From positions 7,868,227-7,932,226 of the forward strand of contig NC_066835.1 of NCBI RefSeq assembly GCF_001640805.2: a stretch of 64,000 nt of DNA, in the 5' to 3' direction. Shown here piece by piece: positions 36,010 to 50,921 of this stretch. Each line of letters starts with the position of its first letter. The stretch's first letter is position 1. The translations under genes were made by a program, and so were the position numbers. The notes beneath the pieces are model-generated. The model saw only the letters and a program-made list of their open reading frames with translations. It had not been told where the DNA came from and ran no database searches. Origin of the DNA: Lates calcarifer (lineage: Eukaryota > Chordata > Actinopteri > Centropomidae).

Positions 36010-38681
36010 TATATTGTCGTCTATAACTTTTTGAAAATCACATAATTAAGAAATAATCCCTCAACACTAAAAATGTCACAAGTAGCTACCTCACAAAGGT
36101 AATAAAGATGTTTCCTTGTGGAAGTACACAGTGTTCTCCAAGCCAGTCAATTAGAAACAGGCCAACATGTAAATCTGGCAATACCATGACAGTAAAGTTT
36201 CCAGAAGAAAATAAAAGAAAAAAATCTTTGGCCTGCTACAGCTTGCAACAGCCAGCATATTCATTAAAGTATCTGAAATCATATTCTGCTTATTTATACT
36301 CATTAGCTAAGATAGTCCTGATTTTAGACAGAAGACAAATTGGACGTGCTGTTTGTTAATTTGCTTGAGATGAAGTTCGGCTCCACAGACGTGTTTGTGA
36401 AATATCAAGGAAGGAAGGGAGACAGAGACGTGCTGGTTTGCCAGAAGCACTGCGCCTTGTTTCAATAATCACACTTTGTACACTGAAGAGGAGGAAGCAA
36501 AAATTGGCTAAACGAGACGCCGCAGATCTGCAGCCAGGCCAAGACAACAGAAAAACCACAGCCAATATAATCGGCTCGCTTTCAAAAATAAAGCCAGTGA
36601 TAAACGTTCACATTGGCAAACATAGGCCATAATGTACTTTTACCTCACAACAACACCACTCGGTTTTATCAACTCCACACAACAACTACTACAGCAACGC
36701 CACTGCATAACTTTATCTCATTTACCACTGCAACTGTCCTGGCTGTCCCTCTCATCTATCATGTCCTGCGCATCATCCTGTCTGTTAAGCTGAACCCTGG
36801 TGAACGAGGGACAGAAAAAGTGCAGATGTTGGAGTGTGGAGCGTGGGAGTTGAGCCAGAGAAGGAGAGGAGAGATGAGTCAGTCCACGCTTGCAGCAGGT
36901 CAGAGGAAGAGTGCCTTGTAGATACAGGCGTTAGAGGTTAACTCAATATTATGATACCATGCGAAATGATACACGTTTTTTCTTGGGCTCATGTCTCTGC
37001 ATTTAACAAATGTCATGTGACAAATCAACCACATACGTATTTGTACCTATATATACATAAATGCAAGTGCTGTTAAAACAACATTTGGCTAATACTATGT
37101 CCTTAATGTTTAATATTACACAGTAAGGAATATTGTGTATCACCTGCCACAGAGTAAAAGTTGGCACTCAGAGTGGACGACATGGGATGATCAGCCAGTA
37201 TTCTCTGTGCGCTGAGACTGCTTGTATATAGATTGCAGGAGCTGGAGTTCTGTCTTCCCTATTTCCTCCCTAAAACCTAGGATGCAGACAGAGAGAAGGA
37301 CATCTTTTTTTCCTTCATCTCTCTGTCTCTCTGACACTGTCTCCCTCTGACTTTCCCTGCCTTCCTGTCAGCACTCCTCTGCTCTCTTGACACTAATCGC
37401 GATTGGGGTGACTCCCTGTTCAGTTCCCGTTTGTGTGATTGATTTCATCAGTGCTCCTTTTTATATTAAAAACAGATCTCCTCATTTTTCCTCTCTTATC
37501 TCTTAGGCCCAGTCATCAGGAGGTGATCAGAGACCCACAATGGAATGTTCCAGTTGCTACGAGACAAGATATAATGACGAAGATCAAAGGCGGCGTCAGT
37601 CGATGTTGTCAGTCTGGGACAGTTTAGGGAGACAGAGAGCTTGCTGCATAACAATAATGCAAACTTATATAATCTGGATATGACTTTTAAAGTCCTCTGA
37701 AATGTCTGCAAGCTATCTGGGGGATTGTACATATCAGAGTATGATTTTAATTGAGTGAAACTGAATTATTTGCACATCTGTTACTGCCGTAAACACACCA
37801 AAAAATCAGGACCAATCTATGTTTAATGGGCTGTAAAAGTGTCTGGTCTGCTCCCCACAATGTCAAGTTTAAGTGCGGTTCATCAGGAAGGAGGGGAAAA
37901 AAACAAAAGAGCATTTAATGACAACAAACATTCAGATAATTGTGTAGTGTTGAATGAACTCCATTTCCTTGTTCACCTGCCTCATGGAATTCCTGCAGGG
38001 CTGCCAAGAGCCAATAAAACAGCACATTCAACCTCTGCGAGGCTAGACTCAGTAATAACCTTCTCATTATGCATTATATAGCAAATGGTTGAAATTAGGT
38101 GGAAATAAGGAAACACTGCATAAGTATTTTTCCTGTTTTTGAACAGTGGGATCTGTGCTCAGTGCTTCAGTCAGATTATATCAGTGCATCTAGCATGACG
38201 GCGTACAGTTTGGGCGGTTATGATAAGGCTGGGGGGGGGCTACATCAGTCCGCATGCATCTAATGGTTCATTAAGGGCTGATTCTCGAGATCAGATATGT
38301 GTTTATCTCCAACCTGGCAGCCAGAAGAAGGGGACATTCTTGAGAGTCTGGAGTTAGTTTAGATTGATGGGCCCTCGCTTAGATAATCACCAGACCAAAG
38401 GAGGGCTGAAGCAGCTTCTTTGTCTCCACTTGGCAGCTGGAGGGGACGGGAGGATTGGTGGGAGGAATATGAGAGTTAGAGAGGAATAAAACTTACACCA
38501 CAGACACGAGAATGAGACACATCCTTGGACACTGGAGGAGGAGTGGGGGAGGATGGAGAGATGCTGAGAGGTGGCTGAGGCCAGGCTCCTTAAACAGAGC
38601 CTATCCAGGGCAAATAAATCAAAACAGACACAGACTGGTCCTGTTGTCTTCACAGGAAGCTCAAGGTGCACGTGTTCTTCC

Positions 38682-38697
38682 AAAAAAAAAAAAAAAA
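38682..38697. repeat. Poly(A) run (16 bases)
   Basis: A homopolymer in non-coding DNA, about 80 bp before a probable interspersed repeat copy. Confidence 0.9.
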
Positions 38698-38977
38698 GTT
38701 TGTAAGTTTGAAACATCTGGGTGATGCAGCTGTTGTTATGTCTGAACTTCACAAGTTTTTCTATTTAAAGCTGCTGTGGTCATTATTTTTATATCAACAT
38801 TGGATCAAATTACTACTTGTTTATGGAAGGTCACTTGCAGAGAATTATCACCCAGCTCTGGAGTTACTCAGTTCTGCTGAGTTTTATGGCGATTTTCAGC
38901 TTGCTGTTTTTGTCTTCTGGCTCTCAACTTTCTTAAACATCTTCCATTGGAGACTAACTGGTGAATTTAGTGGAACA

Positions 38978-39152
38978 GTTAGCAGCTAAAAAGCCAGATA
39001 TTTCACCCATACTTACATGGCCAGATTCCAAATGAATCAAAGTGGGAATATGAGTGTTTGCTAACAAACTGGCTATATTTAAACAGTGATTTTAAAAAAG
39101 TCAGTGTGCTCACAGCTTGTTTCTGCTGCCCCCAAGTGGCAAAAAAAAAAAG
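38978..39152 (+). mobile_element. Interspersed repeat, copy A
   Basis: It opens with GTTAGCAGCTAAA and ends with TGCTGCCCCCAAGTGGC followed by an A-rich tail. Both landmarks recur in the same order and orientation in copy B at 51901-52115, with TGCTGCTCCCAAGTGGCC at the end. The A-rich 3' end suggests a SINE-like origin. The 5' limit may lie further left, near 38760. I recall similar sequences as frequent in teleosts. Confidence 0.6.
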
Positions 39153-42100
39153 ATTTAAGAAGTCACAAAAAGTTAAATTACTGTACATTCACTCTAGCAC
39201 AATAACTCCTCTGTGCAGTGTGACACACAAAGGGTCAAATCAGGAGCATTAATAAGGAAGACAGAGTGAAAGGTATACTTTCATGAAGTCATATTCAGTC
39301 CTTCCAGTGAACTAAATCCCTCCAAGGGTGGGAGTCTCGGTGTTATTACTCCAAACAAACCTAAATGATCGACCCACCAAAATAAGGAATGACAAGGATG
39401 AAGAGGGGATTTGAGGGAGAAGTGGGTGTTGAGCGGCCACTTTCACCAAGTTTGTTTACGAGTTGTCAGTTGTCGGCAAATAAGTGCAAAGTGGAGCAAC
39501 GGGGCACCCGGGCCAAGTGCGGTCGGAATACCGTGGGTCGGCAACAGTGAGTCAGATTAGGGTGACTATGTGATCTTGCCCTGCCCAGGCAGATGGCTCC
39601 AACCTACGTGCAAGTGTGTGTGTGTGGCTGAAATCGCTGATGAGAAAATTTGCCATTTCCTCTGGGATACACCCTTGTTAATGATCTGTCAAATTTTACA
39701 CAGCAGACTTTATGTTGTGTTAAACACCTGATACTTTAACAGCTACAGAAAATGAGTCAGTCAGTTCTTCAGTGATTTATCTAATGCTTTGTAAAGGTAG
39801 TCTTTCTGCTTTATACTGAAATAAAAGGCAATAGTGCAGACGTAACAGTGTGCCATTTTAGCTGTCAGAACAAAAGATATAATCGCCAGACTGATTAAGG
39901 TACTTGAATGGCTTCCATTGAACCAAGCAAAGTCCAGACTGACTTCCAACAACTGACACAGCAGTTTAATGGCAAGAACTGGACAGACAGTGGAGAGAGA
40001 AAGTAGGAAAGAGAGGTAGACAGGGAAGGGGAGAGCTGCTCGAGTTCCTCGGATGACACAGAGCAGGCCGCTGCGGGAAACCTCAGCTCCTTCATTCACT
40101 GTGGTCTGAGAACATAAAAAGCACCACACCGTTTGATCTCCAGACTTGAATACGTCTCTCAGCTTCATAAAAAAATAACACAGCTTTGGAAACCATATTC
40201 CTCAATTATTCCCCCATTACTCCCCCTCTTTCTACCCCCCCCCTTTCCATTCCTCCCACATTAGTGATTCTGTCTTTGATATCAAAGTGGGATGAAGATT
40301 AAAGTCTGGGTGAGGTGAAGAGTTGTGTGGTATGGGGCAGCCCGCCTCTTTGCCACAGCTTTTAGACAGGGCTTGATCCTTGGAGTTATTCGCCCTCTGT
40401 CTGCCCACTGTTAGCTCTTTTCTAGTGACCGAAGATGGCTGGGAAATGAAGGAGGGCTTTTGTTTCCTCTCAACCAAGCTGACACACTCAACACACTCTG
40501 ACAGCTCTATATTGGTTTTCCACTCCAGACATATTCACTTGAGCAAAAAACCTCCATTATCCATTCACACCTCATGCTCTAACATCTCTGGAAGGATTTA
40601 AAAGTCTGTGTCTGGGTGGAATGTGACCCTATAGCACTGTAAAAGCAAGCAACGGCTAAGCTTCCCTTTGAACCTCCTGCTTTCTCTCCATTTTTTTAAC
40701 ATTTATCAACCGGCATCTGCCGACCAGCTAAGCACCTGTCAGTCAAAAGCCACCAGACCATCACCGCTCCCTTGCTTCCAACTGCGCACACAGTGTGACC
40801 CACTATGGCCTAGGAAATGTCACCAATTATGAAGCAGCTGAAAGAGTCATAGGGTCAAATCTCATGTCAGTCACTTTGAAGGATCATGTTTGTTACCCAC
40901 GTCACTCTATGTTCGCCTGTACAGGCTCTTTACCACATACAGAAGAGACAGTAATTCAGTAGTATCTGGTATGAGGTATTAAATACTTTTCTTCTTTGAG
41001 TAGCTTTGTACAAATATGCAGAAGACTTCTTTGTTTTCTTTGTTTTTAAGTTATTTACTTATATATCATAATTTTATTATCATAGACAATGTACATAAAA
41101 TTGTGTCTCTTACTACTGCAAGACCTTCTCTTAATCATAGAGTTTGAGTGTCTGTCACTCAAATGAATGTAGATAGCTCCCCCACTCTCATGTATGGTAT
41201 GGTTTCATTGGCCTTACCCTAATTGGGGACAGGAATTTTGAGAGCGGGCTCATAAACATACCACCACTCCTTAAAGCAGACATCCAAAAACTACACTAAC
41301 ATGTGCTAATGGTTGTCCATTATAGTAGAAAAGTCTTTACTTCGTCTTTACACTGTCAGCAAATTAGTCAGATTTCTCTTTCCACAGTAGTTTTCCTCAA
41401 TGCCAGGGCTGGTGGATGCAAAAGGGATCAAGAAAACCCATACAAATTGCAAAAACCTCAACACATTTTAGCTTTTATTTACTCATACATCATTTTGGAG
41501 GGCAGACATTCTAACGTCAGTTAATGATGTGATCAAAGAGCATCACATAAAACATGTATTCACATTCAAACAAGACCATGAAAAGAGCCATACTTACAAG
41601 CTCCATGAACTCAATAAAACTAGCATACTAACATGCTCACAATGTTTAATATTCATGGCTGTACCATGGATATCTGTACTAAATTGAATAGCAATCCATC
41701 CCATTGTTGTTGTGATATTTCACTTCTGACCAAAGTGGTGAACTGACTGACATTGCTATCCCTTGAGCCATGTCGCCAGATTGACTTAAAACGCAGACTA
41801 TCTAACATTACTGGCTTCAATAAAATGATCAAAGAATCTTTTTCAAAATAAGCAGAATTGAACTTGAAAAATATCAAGCCCCATTGGCAGATATTTAGAA
41901 AAATAAGTAACTAATAAATAACACACATATTTTGAACTGGACAAGAGCCAGTGAAAGGCTTACCGCAACTCACTCTAAAGTTGTAAAAAGGACTTGGGAA
42001 CATCATCATTTGAGATAACTATTGCCATCGTTGACTTCAAAGGAAGACAGACGGAGCAACAGGGGGAGTGTTTGCATCAGTGGAAAGCCTCAACCAATCC

Positions 42101-42985
42101 CCTAATGCTACCAGGCCCATTTCCATACCACATTCTGGCTTCTTATCCCCACTGACCTCATAAAACCTTTGTAGGCATATCACTGTTGTCGGGTGAAAAC
42201 AAAAAGAAAAGAAGAAGTGTTTTTCGCTTGAAAGCCGTGCATTTTTTAAGTAATTTAATAAAAGCAATAAAACGGTTTCATGCACACATGTTGCTCAATC
42301 AATGAAAGAGATTTGAAATCTTCAGTCTAATTCTAGATATCCAAATGTTCTAAGATCTAAATGGCTAGTGGTGTGGTTTCCACAAACATACATGTACTGT
42401 CAAAATGACTGTATTGAGTATTCACTGATTTTAATCAATTAGAAAAAAAACAACAACAAACAACATAAACAGTGTGTTTTCTTCTGAGTGACTCTTCAGC
42501 ACATGGATCAGAGTGCTTCTATGAGAAACAGGGATAGAGGAGGAGATAGGGTTCAGGCTGGAGACTCTGCTAGAGCAATTATCTTGTTCCTCAAACCTGC
42601 CGTTTAATGGAAATCCTAAGCTGTAGCCAAACTACACGCCTGTCTTTAGGTATGAACCTCCGAACTGATCCACGCCCCCTTCTCCCCCTCTCTCATTCCA
42701 CCAAATATTTTCATAGGACATCTGACTTCAGTGGCTCGCTATTAGTTCCACAGGTGTGGAGAGACAAACTCCATTAAAACACCCCAGGACATTCCACCAC
42801 TGCACTTGTCATGGGCCCAATACATGTCATACTTTCTCTCCCTCTGTCTCATCATACAATTCATAATTTTAATGTCATTTCAATACCTGTCCATTCTGCC
42901 ATTCCCCTGAACGCAATCAGTCACCAGATTTTCAAATTATATCAATTTAATAGTTACGTGCCTGAGTCTCTCTATGTATGAACAT

Positions 42986-42995
42986 GTGTCTGTGT

Positions 42996-43026
<31 letters not shown>

Positions 43027-43035
43027 AGTGTGTGT
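42986..43035. repeat. (TG)n microsatellite
   Basis: Long TG array with minor interruptions. It produces a spurious Cys/Val-rich reading frame on the plus strand. Confidence 0.97.
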
Positions 43036-44159
43036 TTATTGCTACAGTAGCTGGAAATATGCAACGAGTCTTCTCGACTGTGAACTGTTGTTGTTTCAAG
43101 CCCCTCGGAGGTCTCTCTATCACTCCCACTCAAACTGGCACGGGATACAAACTACAACCAGATGGAGGACTTCTGCCATTGTTTTTCCAGTTGAGCAATA
43201 TCATACTAGAGGGCAACGCAGAGAGGAGGGAGGTGGGTAAAAGAATCATTAACCAAATCAGAAGTCTGTGCTCTAAGGGCATGCGGTACACAATGGAAAC
43301 AGATTGTATGTCTAGTATTTCTGTCTTTTGTCTCCCTTGTTTACTTATTTGTGCTCCCACTTTTTTATCTCTTTACAGATGCAAACATCTTTCCCTCATT
43401 TTTCCTAGTGAAGTGTGCAGTCATGATTGAGTAGTGAAAGGGCACGTGTGAATGATGGCTATCAAACAGAGATATGATGGTCTGTCCAAAGCCAAGGGCT
43501 GCCTACAGCCCGCAAACGACCCCGAAATGACTCAAAGTCCCGCGTATGTAAATTGCCCACAAAACCTCTCCTTCCTTTCAAATCATTCATCCACTGCTGA
43601 GAAAGCATAACCCCGGGCCCCGTCTGACGTGTCTCTTTAGCACGACTCTGTATGGTTTGGAAGCCAGCGTATTTACTTAGGTCTGGAGAGGTAGGAGTGA
43701 AAACCCCAACACTCTGCGCACGTGTGTGTGTGTGTATGTATGTTTTTTTTATATGCAAAGCAAAACTAGATGGGGACAGGAGACATCGACTCATGCTCAA
43801 ACCATAAGTTTAAGAAAACTTTACATTTGCTGGAGGTGGAGGTGGCGCATGTCGAGGGTGAGGTTTGTGGTAGGTGGGTTAGAAGGAGAATAAGCTAATG
43901 CGTGTTCTGCAAATCAGGGGTAATGGATTTTGAATGGTGTGTAAAAATGTTCAGAGCCTTCAGCATATCAGCATGACTGAGGGTGTGCATACATATGCAT
44001 CACAGACATGCGAGTCTAAGTAAAAATAGAGAAGAATGAATTGAGGTGGTCAGCCAAACCATTGATTCAGGGTGCAAAGAACAGCCAGAGTCCATTGTGA
44101 TATAAAAGCACTAACTTGGCGTTGGTGTTTTAACGGTCAGTCACTCAAATTACTGTTAT

Positions 44160-44420
44160 ATTATTACATTAAAAACAATTTGCTGTGGTATCTAGCTGGA
44201 TAGAAACTTTTGGTTTTATGTGCCAGTGTTTTGAGATATTTGTCTGTGAGATTTCTCCTGCCACCAAATACAATGAAGGTAAATGAAATTTCATTTGCGG
44301 TCTTGCACAATTGAAAAATTACATTTAAAAAATTCAACATCAACGTCCCTCTCCAGACTCATGGACCTTATTATGCTGCTATGATGGTCAGTAGAAGTTG
44401 CTGTGAGCAGTTTTCATTGG
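44160..44420. mobile_element. Possible degenerate teleost interspersed repeat
   Basis: The segment TTTTGAGATATTTGTCTGTG followed by AGATTTCTCCTGCCACC resembles a repeat I recall from many fish loci. No second copy occurs in the window and boundaries cannot be set. Confidence 0.3.
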
Positions 44421-47400
44421 AACCACTTTCTACCAAAGAAATGGTCCCAATGGAAACCTCTGATATGGAGTTCTTGGAATTATCCAGATTAACAGGTTCA
44501 TGGGACAGAGTCATTGTTTTGCAGGTCACAAATACGTTCCAAGTCTTGGTTATGAATTACCAAATCAAGTTCCACGTCAGGACAAACAAGTCCCAAGTCA
44601 AGCTGAAGTCCTAAACGTTGTATCTCATATCCTTGTGAGTCTTTTGTTTGTCTGCTGGTCTGCAGAGGAAAAACTTGTATACCCCCTACTTGTGCAACCT
44701 GATTGGCTGCTGTTTGATTCAGAAGAAGTATATATCTTTTTTAAATTTTGTAAAGTCAAGAATAAAATCACCAGATTTGTGACTCAAGTCTTGCATGAGT
44801 CATGTTGCTGTTGTATTTTTTAGAAGTTATGTTATTGCTGCAAATACAGCAGATAAAATTATATCCACCAGCATTGTATTAGAGTAAGATGGAAATCTCA
44901 AAATCTGAACAAGTGACACCAAAATTACCTCCATGACTGGAGGGATGTAAGAAAATGATTTTTGGTAGGATGATTTTAATGCTTAAGATTCTGACTAAAG
45001 AGGTGGATAAAAGAAGATTTGGTTTAAAAAAAAAGTATCAAGACACTAAAGAAAATGAAGAACACGGCCAATGAAGTCAAGGAGTAGCGATTATATGACA
45101 TCTCTATTGCCCTGCTCCATATTTGCACTTAGTCGGCTATGCTAATACTGGCCAGGATCGCGCGGTATGAGAGATCTGTGTTTAGACGGCTTCTCACAGC
45201 CCCTCAGTTGAGAACAGTGCAAATAGACATAATGCCGAAATAACAGTCGTCGGAATGCAATGCTGCATATGCGGTTGTTGGCCTTGGATGGAGATTTAAG
45301 GTCGTGAGGCAGACAGATAACTTGCCCCACTTTCCTGCTACATGTTGGTCTGGTTGGTCACATGTTTGGAGGAGGTTGTTGTCTGCAGGTAGTCTGGGTT
45401 CTTAATGGTGGGGTGGCAACAGTGGCATACTGGTAAGGGGTTACACATCTGGGTAAATAAATAGGTATTAGCAACAAGCAGAAGATAGCAGAGTGCACCG
45501 CAGGGTCAGACATCCTGTGAAATGTTTCCAGACAGAAGTTGCCAACATGGGGTCAGTATTTGGGTACTGTGTGGACAAATCACTGCACTGAAGCCAACAG
45601 AACTACACCAGTGGTAGATATCAAACATTCACCACACAGGAGAACTAATCTGATTATTGATAAGACTGGCAGGAATATAACACCTTCCTGCTATTACTAA
45701 ATCATTTTCCCAGACTGGAGAGCTTGGCCTCCCTCTCACTGAGAAAAGCAGGGAGGGAAGAATGACATGAAAAAGACTCAAAGTGCAGACTTGAAAACAA
45801 ACATTGTCTGACTTACTTTTCCTGCATTTTCTTTCGACTACCCCTTACCCGTAGCCTGCCCATGCCATAACTTTCCCTCCCTCTGGCTCCCCTGGACAAC
45901 ATATTATAACGGCTGCGGTTTTTATTGGAATGACTTAAATGGCCCTTAAAATGCCGTTTGAATGATGGGTGCTGGTGTCTGTCCTCTGAGAGCTCGTATG
46001 TATGTGTTTATGTGTGAGTGTGCGCCGGCTCCAGACCCTGTTTCCATCAGCAATGCCAAATTTCTTTCACCCGCCCACCCCCCACCCCTCCAGACCCTCT
46101 CCACCTCCACCCCCACTTCTTGATGTTCACCACATCTCCCACAGTGGTCACACTCATTTTTGCTTGTGTGCGTCCCCCACCAGCCCCCTTCTGCCTCTGC
46201 TTCTTTATCCACATCATGGGGAAAAACACAATTGCCCTCTCACACTCATAAGGTAATGACTACAATTTGCTTATCGCATGAGCACAGATGTGTAAATAAA
46301 TGGAGTCTAGACTGATAGTGGAGACAAAACCCTACCATCTGGGTTGAAAACTGTGTTTCCCAAACCATCATAAGTCAACAGAACAAAGATGTTTTTTGTT
46401 CTTGGACAGTTTTGAGATCCAGTCCGGTCCAGTCCTGGCCAGTCTTAATTTCTGTATCGGCAGATCAGATGATTTTCTCAGCTAACAAACATCACCATCC
46501 ATTACTCTGTCTGCCTGTCTGTGCTGTCTGCATCTCTGCGTATGCTCACGCCCACCCAACACTTTGTGTTACTGTCTTGAGCTTCTCTCTTGTTGCAGAA
46601 AAATGCACTGAAAATGATTACAGATGCATTCCTCACGCCCTCTGGGGAGCGAATGATGGACCAGTAGAGAAACCTAGAGAGAAAAGATGCAGGGAGGATA
46701 TAGGATGAAGAGCATCTGAGGTTACTGATGAGGCACTGACAAGACTCCTTCCTCCCTGGAGCCTAGAATATGTAGACGGCTGGGAAGACACAGAGTTTGA
46801 GTCTCTGCATGGGAACATGACTTTATGCTTATGCACAAGAACAGCACTGTAATGCCATTTCTTGACAATAGACAGACAAGACATGTAGGCAGTATCTTAG
46901 CTAAATGCCAAAACTGCAAAAGGACACAACAGAGGACAGAATCAAAATGTGCCAAACGGAATTGAATCCACAGACGGGCCGAGACTGTGAATATGCTGTT
47001 GTGTCTGGCAGGCCTGAGAACTATTTGGACAATTTTGGACCCTGGCAGCATTACAACTAATGCTTTTCTTTTTCCCTCTCCTCTCTGAATAATCGTATTG
47101 AGAGCAGTGTAATGGGCAGGGACGAAGGCAGGAGGAGCGTCACATGGAGTAGATTAGCAGATTAATCGATGCAGACTCCACAGAGTGCATACCTCAACAT
47201 TGTTCTCCCATTTGTTTGATATGCATCGCTGATCAAGAAGGAAAGCAGCAGTGAGAAACCCCCGCACCTCAGCTTCTGTTTCGTGAAGTTTCGGTCCCTC
47301 TGGTTTCCTCGCACAGTAGTTTTTTGACAACCATTGTCGTGTATAGTATGTGCCTCTAGCAGTGTGTGTGAGTCTAACAATGAGTTTAAAATAATCCCTG

Positions 47401-47891
47401 TAACAATGGCGGCCATATTACTAACAACGCTGCCACTCTTGGACTGTAATTGCTATTTTCTTTCCAACCCATCACCAGACAAGAACATTGATTAGACAAT
47501 TCTGCACAATTCTGGATTAGATTAAGTGACAATGTTATTTTACAGACATATTTAGGGAAATATTATGTTCGTAGTGATGTAAAAAGGGAAAAATTATTGC
47601 AGGTTGAACACAAAGTGTGGTCTCTTGCATAAAAGTGACTGTTCTCCCTTACAGTCAGGAGCAAATGGACCAGAGTGATATGGCCCTGTGCAACAGAAGC
47701 ATTATCTGTCTTGGAGAGGAGCTCTGTGTTAAGCCTATCTGACTATCATCACTCTCTGCTCACTGGGAGATGCCTTTCGACAAGCAAAACTCCAGAGAAA
47801 ACAGCAAGACATGTGTTATCAACAGAATTATGCTTGGGAACAGGAAAAGACACAAGACAGAGAGAAATGTCAGGGAACCTGGTTTTTGGAT

Positions 47892-47907
47892 CACACACAC
47901 ACACACA

Positions 47908-47938
<31 letters not shown>

Positions 47939-47940
47939 CA
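47892..47940. repeat. (CA)n microsatellite
   Basis: About 24 CA units with one CC interruption. Confidence 0.97.
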
Positions 47941-49956
47941 CTGTGTACAGCCCTCCGGGGGACAGGACCACAATTCATTAGGGCACTGTTAGTGTGTACT
48001 GCGTTGACTTGGAGGGGGTCTGCACACATTCCCCACAAGTGTTGAAGGAGTCTGGATTTGTCATTGTCTCCAAGTGAGAGTGGATGGCTGTTTGTGTGCT
48101 TCCCTACTTCGTTGCGCCTGGCTTGTCTCAGCTGGCCTTCCTCAGCATCCCTGAAGACTAGATGTCCTGGCTGATCCACTCCCAGAGAGGGAGGATTAAG
48201 TACACAGATATGTGGTTCTCCTCATGTCTATGATATTTTAACCATTTTCACACGACACAGATGTCTGTTTTTATACTGACAATTATGAACATCCTAGAAC
48301 CAAAGACTCAAACCTGAAACTTGAATTTATGCATATCTGCATGCCTTCTTATTTTCACAGAATAACACAATCAGAGGAGGTAATTTGTAAGAAATTTAAG
48401 TAATTTTCATATTTCTTTGTCCTTTCCAATTCAAATAAAATAAGATCCGGCTTTGGAGATGACAACTTGCTACGTTTATGTATAGTATTACATTGTAAAA
48501 TTTTAGTCCTTTCTGTAGGTAAAGCTCCAAAAACATTGGATCCTACACTTCCCATAATGCCAACTTGATAACATATCTTAGTTTTTCTCTTAGAATTTTG
48601 TACTTTGCAAGCTTGAGCCAATATAACAACGATGACATCACTTGGGATAATGTCAAAGACTTAAGATAGATCTGTCCAAAGGCTAAGTTTTGCGCCATAA
48701 ATCCAAAACAATGAGCTGAAAGATGCCAAAAAGGTCTGTAGAGCTGAGTGCCACTACAGAGTCAGGTGATAACTCTTTGTGGGTTCAGATAGCGATCCCT
48801 CTCACACTGCATACAATCATTTGTTTGTGTTAAAATATTGATTTGTGCAGCTTTAAAAACAAAATAACTTCTCTGGATACTGTTTGCAGTCTAACCATGA
48901 GCAAGCCTCTAACTGTACTGTCGTTTTTCTGTCTCTCTGCTCCCAACATGAGGTTTGAATCAGCAGGCTGTTATATGGCAGGGACACAGCATTCAGGACA
49001 CATCCTCTCGCTATAACGATCTGGCGGACATGTCTGCATCCTCGTCTTCCTCCTCCGCCTCCTTGTTATCCCTCCCTCTTCCTTCCAGACTACGAGGCAT
49101 ACAGAACATGCTTCGTCCCTATGATGGAAGACAGTGACTGGAGTATAATGAATGGATCCTGTATTACAGGACTAAATGAGAAATGACTCTGTTGCTGAGT
49201 AAACTACAGAATATAAAGGCAGCACTGTTTGACTCAAATGTATCTTTTAAATCTTCAAAACTACCCAGATTTCTGCTTCCCCCAAGAGATTAACAGCATA
49301 GAAAGTTTAGCTGATTGCAGGAGTTCTGGGGTATTACTGAGCTTGTTGCTCAACTTGAGGAATGGGCCGGGTGTTCCCGACAGGGTAAACAAACATTGGA
49401 GTAGTAAAGAGGTTGCGGCGAACTGAAGCAGAGTAATTCATGGAGGAATGATCTGTGTCTGGGAGCAAACAGACGGCCCCTGCATGTTTCTGTTGACACT
49501 GGTTCAAATCCTCGGCCAGATCAAAGACGCCACATGGCTGCTACAAACTGAGTGCTCCTCAGACCAAGCTTATTTTCTCTTTTCTGCTTCTCCTACCTTC
49601 AAATCTTTTCCTGTACTTTCACCTCTCTTTGCCTCTTTCCCACAATCACCACCAATTCCACTTTCTCATATCCCCATTTTCATCATGTCCCACTTCGATC
49701 TTTTCCTTTCTCTTCCAAATGGATCCATCGCCATCCCTTTTTCCTAACCCTCCCTGATGTTTCCCATATCCCTATCACACTTTCACCACATGTCAGGAAG
49801 ACTTGGGTTTGTGTGGTTTCTGCCCAGCTTTGGGAGTACTCCAGCTCAGACTCCATTGGGCTGGTTGTCGGTTCGACTTGCGGAGCAGACCGAGGCCCAC
49901 TGTTAGGAAATGACCACTTCTCTGGTTCAAATTAGCAATGAGGCAACGCAACAGGG

Positions 49957-49976
49957 TTTTTTTTTTTTTTTTTTTT
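49957..49976. repeat. Poly(T) run (20 bases)
   Basis: Homopolymer in non-coding DNA. Confidence 0.9.
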
Positions 49977-50886
49977 GCTGGCGACTCACACAGGAAAGAG
50001 AAAAAAAAAAGTCGGGTAGAGAGAATGTGTAGCCATCTGCAAACCACATGAAAGTGAGTGGTAATTGATTCAAAGCCCTCTCTAATTAAGTATTATGTTG
50101 GTTGGCCAAAGAACATCCTCCCAGAAGTGGTTGTACTTCTGTAGCGTTCACTGTCCAAACAACTGCAGACTTGCATGGTTAATGTCAGGTAGAGGATCTT
50201 TTTATTCTGCAAACTATCATCCTTAGAACATCCAAGTTTAAGCTCAGCTCATGTAAATCTTTGACCTTTCTTGATTTTTAACAAGACAGTTCACTTCTAT
50301 GGTGTTTTATGCAACTACAGCTGTGTTCTTACAGCCAACAGCAGCTTCTGAAACCCCTCTAATCTTGCTCTCATATGCGGAAAAGGGTAAAGACATTGTA
50401 CAATATTGTATTTGATCTGCAGAAATGTACTTAACGTCATCATTATATATGGTGAACAAGGCACCACTAGCTTAAATGCCAGGTTTTATTACAAAAAAGC
50501 TTTCCGTACTTGCTTGCATGCTTACTACTGTTACCTACTTAAGTTCACATTGACAGACAAAACCGAACAAATTCGCAATGGTGAGGCAAACAGTGAGGCT
50601 GTCATCCAATTAGTCTTGTGTTTGTTTATCTTAGTCTTCACTGTACAGCAACTCAAATGTTCTTCATGAAACTCTATTCCTCTTGTATCCCTCCTAAATT
50701 GTTACTGGAGGCAAAGCAATAACCCTCCCTGTCTTGTGAGCATGAAACAAAATAATTCTTCTTCAACAGCTTCTTTAAGCACATAGGAATGCTGCCAGAC
50801 TTCATGGCCTCTCCTGTCTAACTTCAGGAAGCATTACATATATTGCAGGGATAAACAGAAACAAGAGAACTGCAGTTAAGACCACG

Positions 50887-50888
<2 letters not shown>

Positions 50889-50921
<33 letters not shown>
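50889..50921. repeat. (CA)n microsatellite
   Basis: About 16 uninterrupted CA units. Confidence 0.97.

Noticed and set aside
42978..43430. 150-codon plus-strand frame beginning with a Cys/Val-rich section
   Set aside because: Its start is translated TG microsatellite and the rest matches nothing recognisable.
46577..46708. Acceptor-like TTGTTGCAG followed by a mixed-composition open frame
   Set aside because: No donor, no family resemblance and a stop after about 35 codons; chance is the simpler explanation.
47760..48179. 139-codon minus-strand frame
   Set aside because: Its middle is translated CA/TG repeat and its flanks match no family.
49501..49511. GGTTCAAATCC, like a tRNA internal promoter B box
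   Set aside because: No A box, acceptor stem or cloverleaf can be built around it.
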